IMG/VR virus record: IMGVR_UViG_3300024262_006558
Location: 310,001-374,000 of that record
Source: a virus
Length of the DNA stretch: 64,000 nucleotides
Direction: 5' to 3' (one strand)
Shown piece by piece: positions 40,258 to 48,842 of this stretch. Under the pieces are notes generated by a model. That model worked only from the letters and a program-made list of their open reading frames with translations, was not told where the DNA came from and searched no databases. Within the stretch, counting starts at the first letter, position 1. Every line of letters starts with the position of its first letter. The translations under genes and the position numbers were made by a program.

Positions 40258-41208
40258 TTATTTTTTGAAAAATGTGTCAGCATGAACAAATCCCATCCCA
40301 AGTCTTGTAGCTGTCGTTTTATCACTGGTCTGGTCTCCTACGAAAATACTGTTTTCAATGTCTATCTCATCACGCATCACATATTTCATAACCATACCCA
40401 TTTGTGGCTTTCTACAATAACAAGAAGGTGGAACATTATGTGGACAATAAGATATTTCGATGTCAATACCAAGTTGTCTATTAGTTTCTTCAAAACATTC
40501 TATAATGTCTTCTTCAGGTATATTATTTCTATCGATCCCACTTTGGTTGGAAATACCATAAACTTTATATCCCTTGGTAATGAAGTCTTTGATTATTTCT
40601 GTTCTATTTTCAAGAACAACAACTTCATCTGTTTTGATTGGGAACTTATAAGGTGAACCATCAGGGACATCTCTTACTGTACCATCATAGTCCAGAAATA
40701 AAGCTTTTTGAGTAAATCTTTGATTGTATCTTCTGACAAACTTTCTTTTTTCGATGTTAGAAAACCCTTCTTTCAATTCGGGTTTTTCAAATTGTTTTTT
40801 CATTTTAAAAAGAACAACAATTGGAAACATGTTAGGATCTTTTGATGCTTCTTTATGGTCAGCAATGTCTTTTGCCACCATAAATAATTCACCATATCTA
40901 TCCCACATCCGAGTTAATGCATTGATTTGACAATCTTCTGTTGTGGTAGTCTGCCAAACACATTCGATCTCTACATTGTTTTTGATAGCTAACTCAATAA
41001 ATGGTTCTCTAGAAACCTTAGTAGTAAAAGTAGCATCTAAAATAACAGAATTATCATCGTCTATGTGTTTTTGTAGTTCTGGTAATAGGTCAGCTATAAG
41101 ACCGCCTGAAACATCCCTACTTAATATATCTAATGATTCGTATTTTGCTTCTTTACAAATACTAGATTTCCCACTTGCGGGGAAACCGCATAACATAGTT
41201 ATTTTCAT
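40258..41208 (-). CDS. Bifunctional P-loop kinase / HAD phosphatase (PNKP-like)
   Basis: N-terminal kinase with Walker A MLCGFPASGKSS (residues 5-16) and DILSRDVSGG; NSVILDATFT is the second acidic motif. The C-terminal HAD phosphatase starts at FLDYDGTVRD (171-180) and has YGISNQSGI and the metal-binding PPSCYCRKPQMGM and VGDQTSDKTTA. The C-domain is of the histidinol-phosphatase/eukaryotic PNKP class (with a Cys cluster), distinct from the T4-type HAD at 13707. A second, independent nucleic-acid end-healing enzyme is the likely role; DNA or RNA is not resolved. Confidence 0.82.
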   Translation of the reverse strand: MKITMLCGFPASGKSSICKEAKYESLDILSRDVSGGLIADLLPELQKHIDDDNSVILDATFTTKVSREPFIELAIKNNVEIECVWQTTTTEDCQINALTRMWDRYGELFMVAKDIADHKEASKDPNMFPIVVLFKMKKQFEKPELKEGFSNIEKRKFVRRYNQRFTQKALFLDYDGTVRDVPDGSPYKFPIKTDEVVVLENRTEIIKDFITKGYKVYGISNQSGIDRNNIPEEDIIECFEETNRQLGIDIEISYCPHNVPPSCYCRKPQMGMVMKYVMRDEIDIENSIFVGDQTSDKTTATRLGMGFVHADTFFKK

Positions 41209-41256
41209 TTCAGCACTTTTTATAAGGTTTCAAAATTAAGTAAATAATGTTTCACA

Positions 41257-42237
41257 TTACATCTCTTCTATTTTATCTAAAATAGTTTCAGCAATTGACC
41301 TAACCTCATAAGGTAGTTTGTTATCAAATACACTGTACGCCATTGGGTGCGTATCAGTCACGGTAACATGATCAATACCTCCACTATCAATAATTCTAGC
41401 TAAAGAATTCTGAGGGAAAATACCATGAGTGGCAATTGCATATACATGTTTAGCTCCAGCTTCTTTGTATGCTTTACCCGCATTTATAAGACTTCCCCCA
41501 GTACGAATCATGTCATCATATATAACAACATTCTTACCCTCAACGTCTCCGTACACCGCCTTAACTTCAGTCTCTGTACCAGATATCCTTTTCTTCATTA
41601 TATAAGCGGCATCAACACCCATCTCGCCAGCAAGCTTTTCAATTTGCTTAGCCCTACCTGAATCAGTTGACGCGAACACAAAATCATTACCACCTATTTT
41701 CTGAGCCGCATCCTTTATGATATGATCACATCTAATTTGTTTAACAACAGTGCTTCCTTCGAAATAATGAGTTAATCCATCAACATGAAGATCAAACAAG
41801 TAAATAGTGTTTCTGTTTGATTGAGGTATACAAGAAAGTATTCTGGCCCTTGTTTTTGCTTTAACTACTTCTCCATCTTTTACTGCCCTCTCCATTGTAG
41901 AGTAACTGAAATAAGGAATGAATAAAGTAAGTGTATGAGCTCCATTCTTTACGGCAGCACATGCAAGATCATATATTTCCATAAGATCCATATCATGAGG
42001 AGTCCCTCCTATAATAATAACATCTTTGTCATCTACATTAGTTGCTAATCTATGATAAGTTTCCATATCAGGAAATTCTTTCACTTCTACAGTTCCTTCA
42101 ACTAGTGAATCAAACAATTTACTTGCTTCAGGATTCTCGTCAATAATTGGAGCATATACCTCATCTCTAGTTTGAAGAACTAACTCTAAAAGAGAAGCAT
42201 AGTTTTTTGTGCTGAATATAATTTTTTGTCTTTCCAT
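41257..42237 (-). CDS. prs: Ribose-phosphate pyrophosphokinase (PRPP synthetase) family
   Basis: Type I PRPP synthetase family protein, 326 aa. The metal/ATP loop is in FDLHVDGLTHYFEG and the PRPP-binding loop is VVIYDDMIRTGGSL, with the flexible loop KKRISGTETEVKAVYG and the FVFASTDSGRAKQIEKLA segment. Standard members make PRPP from ribose-5-phosphate and ATP. Some phage members instead pyrophosphorylate ADP-ribose as part of an NAD+ rebuilding pathway, and this copy may be such an enzyme. Sequence alone does not decide. Other NAD-linked genes lie in this window, but no obvious partner transferase was seen. Confidence 0.82.
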   Translation of the reverse strand: MERQKIIFSTKNYASLLELVLQTRDEVYAPIIDENPEASKLFDSLVEGTVEVKEFPDMETYHRLATNVDDKDVIIIGGTPHDMDLMEIYDLACAAVKNGAHTLTLFIPYFSYSTMERAVKDGEVVKAKTRARILSCIPQSNRNTIYLFDLHVDGLTHYFEGSTVVKQIRCDHIIKDAAQKIGGNDFVFASTDSGRAKQIEKLAGEMGVDAAYIMKKRISGTETEVKAVYGDVEGKNVVIYDDMIRTGGSLINAGKAYKEAGAKHVYAIATHGIFPQNSLARIIDSGGIDHVTVTDTHPMAYSVFDNKLPYEVRSIAETILDKIEEM

Positions 42238-42241
42238 AATA

Positions 42242-42616
42242 TTATAATAATTTTATAATGTCAAATTTATATATAAAGTGATTAACAGCCAAGAATATTA
42301 ATAATAATATACTCAGTATAGCATCTATTTTAAACGCTTTGTTCTTTGGTACAATATATCCTAATCCTATAAGAAATAAAAACCATGGCCATTGAAATGT
42401 GAACATTCCTAATGCTGTCCATAAAATATAACAAAACTGTAAAATTATGAAGACAGCCGCTTTTTGGCTAACTTTATTAGGATCTATCTCTTTTTCATTT
42501 AATACCTTAGTTAATTCTTTAGCTTTTAAAGCATCACCATTCAAGTTAAATAATACGGTGAACTCCCAAGCTAATGGAAATACTATTAATAAATAAAATA
42601 TATTAATCATGCCCAT
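42242..42616 (-). CDS. Small membrane protein, 124 aa
   Basis: About three to four hydrophobic helices (IFYLLIVFPLAWEFTVLF; AVFIILQFCYILWTALGMF; WFLFLIGLGYIV; ILSILLLIFLAVNHFIY) with a lysine/glutamate loop (AKELTKVLNEKEIDPNK) after the first. Unknown function. It overlaps the upstream gene's end by 14 bases. Confidence 0.55.
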   Translation of the reverse strand: MGMINIFYLLIVFPLAWEFTVLFNLNGDALKAKELTKVLNEKEIDPNKVSQKAAVFIILQFCYILWTALGMFTFQWPWFLFLIGLGYIVPKNKAFKIDAILSILLLIFLAVNHFIYKFDIIKLL

Positions 42617-42818
42617 TTTCTTTTAAAATTTTAGTGCATAACACTTCTATCTTTTTAAGATTTTTCATTTCATCTTCAGGAATTTCTCCAGAATCTCCCA
42701 ATCGATAATCTACACACATTTTTTCTAAATGCCAAACAAAGTCCAAAAATCCTTCTTCATTCATTTGTAAAATACTGTCAAATAGTTCTTGTTTAGAACT
42801 GTCAATGTATTCACTCAT
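42603..42818 (-). CDS. Hypothetical acidic helical protein, 71 aa
   Basis: Short, acidic and helical (QELFDSILQMNEEGFLDF, then DEMKNLKKIEVLCTK). No motif recognised. It is co-transcribed with the downstream membrane gene, overlapping it. Confidence 0.5.
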   Translation of the reverse strand: MSEYIDSSKQELFDSILQMNEEGFLDFVWHLEKMCVDYRLGDSGEIPEDEMKNLKKIEVLCTKILKENGHD

Positions 42819-42822
42819 AACT

Positions 42823-43023
42823 TTATATTACTAAAGTTTTCTTAATTTCTTCATGAGTTGAAATTACCTCTTCCTTGGAAGGGCGTCTATTTCCTTTTTC
42901 ACATAAAATCCTTCTTACCATTGAAGCTTCGATGGATATTAACTTATCCATCAAGTCTTCATTAGTATTGTCTTGCAATAATGCAACATATATTTTTTCC
43001 CACTTTTGTCTTAGTTTTTTCAT
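42823..43023 (-). CDS. Hypothetical protein, 66 aa
   Basis: Basic helical peptide (MKKLRQKWEKIYVALLQ) with a central RRILCEKGNRRPSKEEV. Not recognised. The start overlaps the last base of the DNA ligase gene, so it is translated in the same operon. Confidence 0.5.
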   Translation of the reverse strand: MKKLRQKWEKIYVALLQDNTNEDLMDKLISIEASMVRRILCEKGNRRPSKEEVISTHEEIKKTLVI

Positions 43024-45071
43024 TAGAATAAACTTAATTGTTGTGATTGAGGCTCTTCATCCTCCTCTTCTGGCTCATCTGCAGGAGCAGCAACGATTGC
43101 GTCAAAAGGGCCATACTTAGCTTCAAAATCTTTAGCATTCATTAAATTAGTTCCATAATTTCTAGCCTTAGACAATTTACCAGAGTTACCACTTACATCA
43201 AGCGCTACAAGTATAGTAGTTTTCTTAGAAAGAGAACTCCCTAACTTTCCTCCTTTATCTTCAACTGCAGCTTCCCATTCAGGGTTTCTAAATCCTGTGA
43301 AGACAATTATTTCACCTTCTAATTCATCAGAACTTGCTTGTTGTTTCTGAGCTATAGTAATAGGAAGATCCTTTACAAACTCTTCATAATCAGAAAGTCC
43401 ATTCAAATAGATGTCTACGCTTTTCTCAGCAAATCCACCAATCTTCAATAAAGCTTTCTTATCTAAAGCTACACCTTCTACCAATTCAAGCTTCTTACTT
43501 CCTAATCCTTCAAAGAATCCAGAAGCATGTTGTAGTTTGGCCAAAGTAACACCTTTCATTTTACTATGAATGCTTTTGTAGATAAGATCAGCTTTACGTT
43601 TTCCGAATCTATCAATAGACTCCATGTCTTTCTGAGACATTTTTAATATCTTAGGTACACTATCATACCCTGCATCAAAGAACGCTTTAATATTACCCTC
43701 TCCAACACTATCAACATCAAGTATTTCAAAGAATGAAATAGCTTTTTGTAATAACTGATCCGAACAACCGCTATGGTTCGTACACATCAATTCAATATTA
43801 GTTTCGTTCCAAGTTAATTCAGTACCACAACTAGGGCAATGAGTAGGAGTGTCTATATTAATATGATTACGAGTTTCAGCAAACTCTGCCACAGCCTTTT
43901 TATCAGTTGCTGGAGGAAGAGAAATTCCATCTATAGCTATCACTTGAGGTATTACCATACCACTTCTACGTACAGTTATTTCTTCACCAACAGCAAGGCC
44001 CATATTAATTAAGTAACGCTCATTGATACCTGTAACATTTTTTACCATGGCACCATCTAACGATACTCCAATAACTTCAATAATAGGTTTTAGATAACCT
44101 TGCTTAGAAATATTTCTTTGTAATTTTTTTATCCTTGTGTCTTTTCTTTGCTCAAAATTATTTTTATAAGCTTTTGCAAAATGAGGATTATTGCTAGTAT
44201 CTCTTCCTAACTCTTCTCTGAGATCATGGTCATTTACGTCAATGATAAGACCATCAATTTCATACTCAATACACCATTGATCAAATAAAGAAGCTAAATA
44301 TTCTTCAGTCATTTCATCAACCGTAGCAACTTTATATGGAACTTGAACTTTGTTCATTTTGTTCAAACGATCCAACTGTTCTTCTTTAGATAAAGTAGTT
44401 TCTTTGTTTTTGTATTCCATACCATAACGGATATAGTCTACATCAACAAGTATAATATTAGGTTTGTCATCATTAAATTTTCCTCCAACCATATTACGGC
44501 CATTAGCAAACCCTTTCTCCTCACCTAATGCTTCATGAGAGTATCTACTATCAAAAGTAGTCCTCTTCATTATAGCTTCTCCGAAACTATATATTGGAAC
44601 TGGCTTAGGATATATGTCACCCATTTTATCAAAGTGAGAATCAGAACATTGACCTTCAACACCATCACCTCTAGTCCAAGCTTGATTAGTTTCTTCATCT
44701 ACACAAAGAGAAATTCCATCATATTTAGGAGTAAGTACAAACTTAGTACCTTTTGGAATCTTCTTAAGACGTAACCAATCTAATACATCTTGATATGACT
44801 TCATTTTATTCATTGAAGCCATTGTAATTGGAAGTTTAGATTTTCTATCACCATCAACTGTAAAACCTATTTGATGTGGATTAAACTCTAATGTTTCATC
44901 TCCTGGAGCTATCTTTCTCATCAGACCTTGTAGCTGCTCAATTTCTTCAAGCAATACATCAAATTCAGGATCAGACAAATCCGACTTACCTAATTTTCTG
45001 TAGTCGTAATTACTTTTGATTGCTTTGGCAATTTTTTCCTGAAGTTTATTGCTAATAGTATAATAATCCAT
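43023..45071 (-). CDS. ligA: NAD+-dependent DNA ligase
   Basis: Full LigA: an N-terminal Ia-like region (LSDPEFDVLLEEIEQLQ), adenylation motif LTPKYDGISLC, GLIIDVNDHDLREELG and the OB fold (GLAVGEEITVRRSGMVIPQ), a four-Cys zinc finger (HCPSCGTELTW through CTNHSGC), HhH segment (IDRFGKRKADLIYK) and a C-terminal BRCT domain (GEIIVFTGFRNPEWEA). Start taken at ATG 45071; a TTG lies nine bases upstream. It seals nicks using NAD+, linking replication to the cell's NAD+ pool. Confidence 0.93.
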   Translation of the reverse strand: MDYYTISNKLQEKIAKAIKSNYDYRKLGKSDLSDPEFDVLLEEIEQLQGLMRKIAPGDETLEFNPHQIGFTVDGDRKSKLPITMASMNKMKSYQDVLDWLRLKKIPKGTKFVLTPKYDGISLCVDEETNQAWTRGDGVEGQCSDSHFDKMGDIYPKPVPIYSFGEAIMKRTTFDSRYSHEALGEEKGFANGRNMVGGKFNDDKPNIILVDVDYIRYGMEYKNKETTLSKEEQLDRLNKMNKVQVPYKVATVDEMTEEYLASLFDQWCIEYEIDGLIIDVNDHDLREELGRDTSNNPHFAKAYKNNFEQRKDTRIKKLQRNISKQGYLKPIIEVIGVSLDGAMVKNVTGINERYLINMGLAVGEEITVRRSGMVIPQVIAIDGISLPPATDKKAVAEFAETRNHINIDTPTHCPSCGTELTWNETNIELMCTNHSGCSDQLLQKAISFFEILDVDSVGEGNIKAFFDAGYDSVPKILKMSQKDMESIDRFGKRKADLIYKSIHSKMKGVTLAKLQHASGFFEGLGSKKLELVEGVALDKKALLKIGGFAEKSVDIYLNGLSDYEEFVKDLPITIAQKQQASSDELEGEIIVFTGFRNPEWEAAVEDKGGKLGSSLSKKTTILVALDVSGNSGKLSKARNYGTNLMNAKDFEAKYGPFDAIVAAPADEPEEEDEEPQSQQLSLF

Positions 45072-45090
45072 GTCTTCCAATTGTTTATGT

Positions 45091-45993
45091 TTAATTTAAT
45101 AAATTTTTCTCAAAAGGACCAATAAATTTTTTGTCATCTGAGTAGTCAAGAACAGCAAACCTAGCTTCTTTAAAAAAGCCTTTGAACTCATTCTCTAATT
45201 TGTCCTTGAAAATTTTAGAAATAACATCAGGGTCATTGCCGAAAACTCCGCATCCCCATGCTCCTAAAATTAATTTATCATAACCTTTATCAGCCGCAAA
45301 AGTTAATACAATTTCAATTCTTTCATCCATTGTTGAGTTTATTAACCCAACATTATCTGGCTCATTTACTGTAACCGCTCCAGCGTTAACTGCGGGAGAA
45401 GTAAGAACCGATATTTGATATGGTTCATCTAAAAGATTTCCATTATCATCCTTAAAAAAGGTAACTCCTGGAGAATGTATCAAGCCATGACTATACAAAG
45501 ATGAACCAAAATAAGCATTGTTATCATAAAAGTTATTAGAATTTTTAGTGATCAATGTGTGATACAAATCAGAAGATCTAGCTAAACATTCTTCTTGAGC
45601 TTGAGCTCCATTTAGAAAACCTCCGCCTGGATGTTTTGCTGAAGCAAAATTAAGCATTAAAGTCTTGCCATCGGTTTCAAGTAATTCTTGAGCGGCTTCC
45701 ATAGTAGTTTGATTCACTACGGTAATATTCAAAGTATGGTCAGGGTTTTCTTCAGAGTGAGAAAAACATTCATAAACTTCCTTCACCAACTTTCTATCAC
45801 TATTAAGTTCAATGGTAATGCCATGATCATAATAAGTGGCCAAAGTCAACGCTTGTTTAGTGTTGCCAGACAAACTAACAACTTTGCCCTTTGAATTAGT
45901 ATAAGATCCCTCTTGAACCTTTTTCATGGTGTCATTAGCAATCTCAATTCTATTATGAGATGGGTATTTTGAATTTGTCGTTTTTTGGTTCAT
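45091..45993 (-). CDS. Microbial PARG-type macrodomain hydrolase
   Basis: TIGR02452-type microbial poly(ADP-ribose) glycohydrolase/macrodomain: the signature SAKHPGGGFLNGAQAQEECL matches the PARG GGG...QEE catalytic loop, with the catalytic Glu pair at QEE. Upstream VNQTTMEAAQELLETDGK and downstream LTSPAVNAGAVT and GAWGCGVFGNDP complete the macrodomain. It would remove ADP-ribose from proteins or nucleic acids. In a phage this could undo toxin-type ADP-ribosylation used in host defence. A strong phage-type promoter precedes it. Confidence 0.85.
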   Translation of the reverse strand: MNQKTTNSKYPSHNRIEIANDTMKKVQEGSYTNSKGKVVSLSGNTKQALTLATYYDHGITIELNSDRKLVKEVYECFSHSEENPDHTLNITVVNQTTMEAAQELLETDGKTLMLNFASAKHPGGGFLNGAQAQEECLARSSDLYHTLITKNSNNFYDNNAYFGSSLYSHGLIHSPGVTFFKDDNGNLLDEPYQISVLTSPAVNAGAVTVNEPDNVGLINSTMDERIEIVLTFAADKGYDKLILGAWGCGVFGNDPDVISKIFKDKLENEFKGFFKEARFAVLDYSDDKKFIGPFEKNLLN

Positions 45994-45999
45994 ATACTG

Positions 46000-46028
46000 A
46001 TATAACGAAAATAATAGGCAAATGTTGC
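46000..46028 (-). promoter_or_regulatory. Phage promoter family member before the macrodomain gene
   Basis: Leftward GCAACATTTG, then TCGTTATAT with 22 positions from G to C. It ends seven bases before the ATG at 45993 and its upstream box is part of a hairpin. Confidence 0.65.
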
Positions 46029-46033
46029 CTATT
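46013..46033 (-). terminator. Hairpin at the end of the thg1 gene, overlapping a promoter
   Basis: AATAGGCAA / TTGCCTATT inverted repeat with a three-base loop, followed leftward by ATTTTCG. It covers the Thg1 stop and the GCAACA box of the next promoter, so it may be a terminator, an operator, or both. Confidence 0.55.
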
Positions 46034-46814
46034 CTTCTAATTGAAATAATTTATTTTCATACACAGGAACTATGCTTGATAAGAATGTCCAATCCTTAGA
46101 GAATATTGGAGGCTCCAACGCTTCCCATCTAGACCTTTTAACTCCAGGCTCTTTTTCATATTCTTTTCTAGCGATCACGGTCCCTCTTTTAAAACGAACC
46201 TCATAATCATTCCAATTAATCCCTTTCTCAAGCATTAACTTATCTTGAATCTGACCCCCATTCTTGCCTTGCAACTCCTTGTGAGAGAACTGAGCTTGAC
46301 CCGCCATTGAAACTGAGTTTCTTGTACAGTCTTGCTGTCTCCAAAGAAAGTAGTTTAATACATCATTTGGATTTGGTATTAGAAAAGCTCTAGAATCAAA
46401 GTTAGCCCAAATAAAAGAGTCTAACTTGAAACCTTCCTCGGAAATAGCTCTCTTAAGTCTAAGGTTGTTAAAGATAGTTGTTGCTAATGAAGCAGCTATA
46501 GAATTGATCTTATCCACTCTACCATCATATAATTGTTGACTCTTAATGTTCTCAAAATCAGTGAACAATAAAGATATCTCATCAGATTGAGTATATGCCA
46601 TTCTACAACATTGCAGTTCAGAACATAACTGTCTAGCCGTCTCAATCATATCGTCAGATAAACCAGAATCAAATGGCTTTTCAACCTTTTTAGTGTACTT
46701 TGAAAATTTTTTCCCGTCTAATCTAACTAAAACATAGCTGCGAGGAGACAGTTTAATAGTGGAGGCTGATTCGTATTGTTTTATACGTTCACCTAATGTT
46801 ATTTCTTTACTCAT
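46029..46814 (-). CDS. thg1: tRNA(His) guanylyltransferase / Thg1-like 3'-5' polymerase
   Basis: Thg1 family: RLDGKKFSKYTKKVEKPFD (first metal-site motif), then AYTQSDEISLLFTDF (second), and SMAGQAQFSHKELQGKNG-type downstream core. Length 261 aa is standard. Thg1-like proteins add nucleotides in the 3'-5' direction; in bacteria they repair tRNA 5' ends. It fits the RNA-repair group in this window (RNA ligases, Pnkp, RlaP, Tpt1). It overlaps the radical SAM gene by eight bases. Confidence 0.9.
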   Translation of the reverse strand: MSKEITLGERIKQYESASTIKLSPRSYVLVRLDGKKFSKYTKKVEKPFDSGLSDDMIETARQLCSELQCCRMAYTQSDEISLLFTDFENIKSQQLYDGRVDKINSIAASLATTIFNNLRLKRAISEEGFKLDSFIWANFDSRAFLIPNPNDVLNYFLWRQQDCTRNSVSMAGQAQFSHKELQGKNGGQIQDKLMLEKGINWNDYEVRFKRGTVIARKEYEKEPGVKRSRWEALEPPIFSKDWTFLSSIVPVYENKLFQLEE

Positions 46815-47700
46815 TACGTTCTAATTTTACTTTCGAAAATATTTCCTTAATTCCTTTTCCACCAATCCTATGTCTTTTTTCAGCCGTAGATGAAACTCCA
46901 TATTCTTGTTCCACTCCACAGATATACATAGAAAACTCACCTTCATCTCCCATAAAGAATTGTTCCCAAGACTCCTTAGAAAGGAACCTCTTAAGATTCA
47001 ATTGATCTATAGCTAGATTATCAAATGAGAAAATAATCTTTTTAAAATACAAAGGCATTTTTGTATACCATTGATAGATGTTACTCTTAACATCTTCACT
47101 GTAGTAACGTTTACCTTTGCCAAATTGTTTGTAACCAAGTACAAGTATTTTTGCATTCATTTCCAAAACCTCATCTAAACATTCAATAGGGTTGATTCCC
47201 GCAATCACGTGAAGAACAGTGTTTGGAGTTAATTCTACAAATTTCTTAACCAAAGCTACATGCTTACCTGCATAAGTAAGCCCTAGGCCCCAAATAAGTT
47301 TCTCATTAACGAACCTTTCGATTGTATCCTCATATTTCTTGAGGTGCAATTCATTCATGGTCATATTAGCAATAATGCCGCGCTCTTTAAGCGTCTGTAA
47401 GAAACGTTCTATCTCTGGATGAGCCAATGGATTACCTCCACCAATAGCTAGCTCTACACCTGCTGGCAATTCCTCTAAACAAGAAAGAAGCTCATCTATA
47501 TCAGCATGTTTTCCTTTAAGATTAGATTGCTCATGACACCATAAACAGTGAGATCCTAAATCACAAAAATTAGTGATTTTAACATCTATGCTACAAGGGA
47601 AATCTGGTTTAGCCTCTCCAACGTATTCTCTAATGCTGGTCCCATCTTCCATAACAGTAACTCCTACGTTACCATTAATATATTGATGAAGCCTAGACAT
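46807..47700 (-). CDS. Radical SAM-like protein with CX5CX2C cluster
   Basis: TIM-barrel radical SAM pattern with an iron-sulphur cysteine cluster in ITNFCDLGSHCLWCHEQSN, spaced C-x5-C-x2-C instead of the usual C-x3-C-x2-C, followed by ELAIGGGNPLAHPEIERFLQ, a typical GGxP SAM-binding/second strand, and later VLGYKQFGKG. An N-terminal segment (YINGNVGVTVMEDGT) may be a small domain. The substrate is unknown; neighbours are Thg1 and a conserved phage protein, so a nucleoside or RNA target is conceivable. Confidence 0.72.
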   Translation of the reverse strand: MSRLHQYINGNVGVTVMEDGTSIREYVGEAKPDFPCSIDVKITNFCDLGSHCLWCHEQSNLKGKHADIDELLSCLEELPAGVELAIGGGNPLAHPEIERFLQTLKERGIIANMTMNELHLKKYEDTIERFVNEKLIWGLGLTYAGKHVALVKKFVELTPNTVLHVIAGINPIECLDEVLEMNAKILVLGYKQFGKGKRYYSEDVKSNIYQWYTKMPLYFKKIIFSFDNLAIDQLNLKRFLSKESWEQFFMGDEGEFSMYICGVEQEYGVSSTAEKRHRIGGKGIKEIFSKVKLERNE

Positions 47701-48499
47701 CTTCTATCGTGTAGTTAAATGTTTTATCCACACCATCTTTTCCCCACCCAGACTTAGCTGTAACAGTAAGGTTTTCAGTGTTTACCATAAAACTCCACAG
47801 ATCATCATCATCAATTAAAGCCTCAACTGATCTAAGTAATTCTTCCGAGCTTTCTTTATCTGTCAAGTTACCTACATTGCCAAACCCTTCAACTCTCATT
47901 TTATATTTAGCTTCATTGTCATTGCAATAGAAATTAAGAGGAGCTGAAGAGTTATCGTTACCAGTATGTAATGCAGATTTAGGATTGAATATGAACTGTC
48001 TTATCTTTTCTTTATCAAGAAGAATTTCACCATCAGAAGCATCTTCAAATGACTGGTGATCTATGTAAGAATAATGTCCATCATTCCAATTAGTAGTTCC
48101 TAACACAACCACTTCTAATGCTCCAGTTTGCTCTTTAATAGCCTCTTCGAAATTCTTACGACATTCTAAATAATCAGATGCTGCAAATTTATATAATCCG
48201 TACTGAGAAATTTCATCCCCAGGCTTACCTTGTATATATTTAAGCATATCTTCAAGCGTTAACAACATAGTTGCTAAATAGCTAGCTTTAGTTTGCGCAT
48301 CATTAAATTTTTCCCATTGCCATCCGAATTCATCACCCTTAATTATAATTGCATTCTGAACTACTTCTTCTAATTCATCTATGTACCCACTTTCAATAGG
48401 TAATGTTTCATACACATCAACACTATCATCAATATGTAAACTATGACTACTGGAGCTGTTTGTTTCAAATACAGCTTTTCTAATTTTCTTGTTCTTCAT
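47693..48499 (-). CDS. Conserved phage protein with NSSSSHS motif, about 268 aa
   Basis: Starts MKNKKIRKAVFETNSSSSHS, a head sequence I recognise from many phage and bacterial proteins of unknown function (IRKxVFETNSSSSHS). ATG at 48499 is chosen over a TTG at 48529 and an ATG at 48511. The rest mixes helical segments (ATMLLTLEDMLKYIQGK) with beta-rich C-terminal sequence (NLTVTAKSGWGKDGVDK). It overlaps both neighbours. Confidence 0.65.
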   Translation of the reverse strand: MKNKKIRKAVFETNSSSSHSLHIDDSVDVYETLPIESGYIDELEEVVQNAIIIKGDEFGWQWEKFNDAQTKASYLATMLLTLEDMLKYIQGKPGDEISQYGLYKFAASDYLECRKNFEEAIKEQTGALEVVVLGTTNWNDGHYSYIDHQSFEDASDGEILLDKEKIRQFIFNPKSALHTGNDNSSAPLNFYCNDNEAKYKMRVEGFGNVGNLTDKESSEELLRSVEALIDDDDLWSFMVNTENLTVTAKSGWGKDGVDKTFNYTIEDV

Positions 48500-48842
48500 C
48501 GAATAATTCATCTTTACCGTATTCAACAATATCTCTAATCAAGTAATCTATGATTACTTGATTAAAATCTTTTTCAGCTTTCTTCTCACCTTCTTCACAG
48601 AATACGCTGTACACACCTTTGTGTTTTTTACCATTCATAATAGCATTGTATTCAAAGGTGTGATTATTTGCAGCATCTACTGAAATTAACACATACTGAA
48701 CTATAATATTACCTTTAACCCATTTAACTAAGTCAGCATCAATCGATTCTTGATCTAAACAATCATCTACATCCAATACGCTTTCAATGTAAGAATTTTT
48801 GTTACCTTTAAAATTAGCATAGAATAAAAGTTTACTTCCCAT
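48480..48842 (-). CDS. Hypothetical protein, 120 aa
   Basis: Small alpha/beta protein (LFYANFKGNKNSYIESVLD, then IIVQYVLISVDAANNHTFEY) with an acidic C-terminal tail (ELFDEEQEN). Not recognised. It lies between the nicotinamidase gene and the NSSSSHS protein with overlapping ends. Confidence 0.5.
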   Translation of the reverse strand: MGSKLLFYANFKGNKNSYIESVLDVDDCLDQESIDADLVKWVKGNIIVQYVLISVDAANNHTFEYNAIMNGKKHKGVYSVFCEEGEKKAEKDFNQVIIDYLIRDIVEYGKDELFDEEQEN

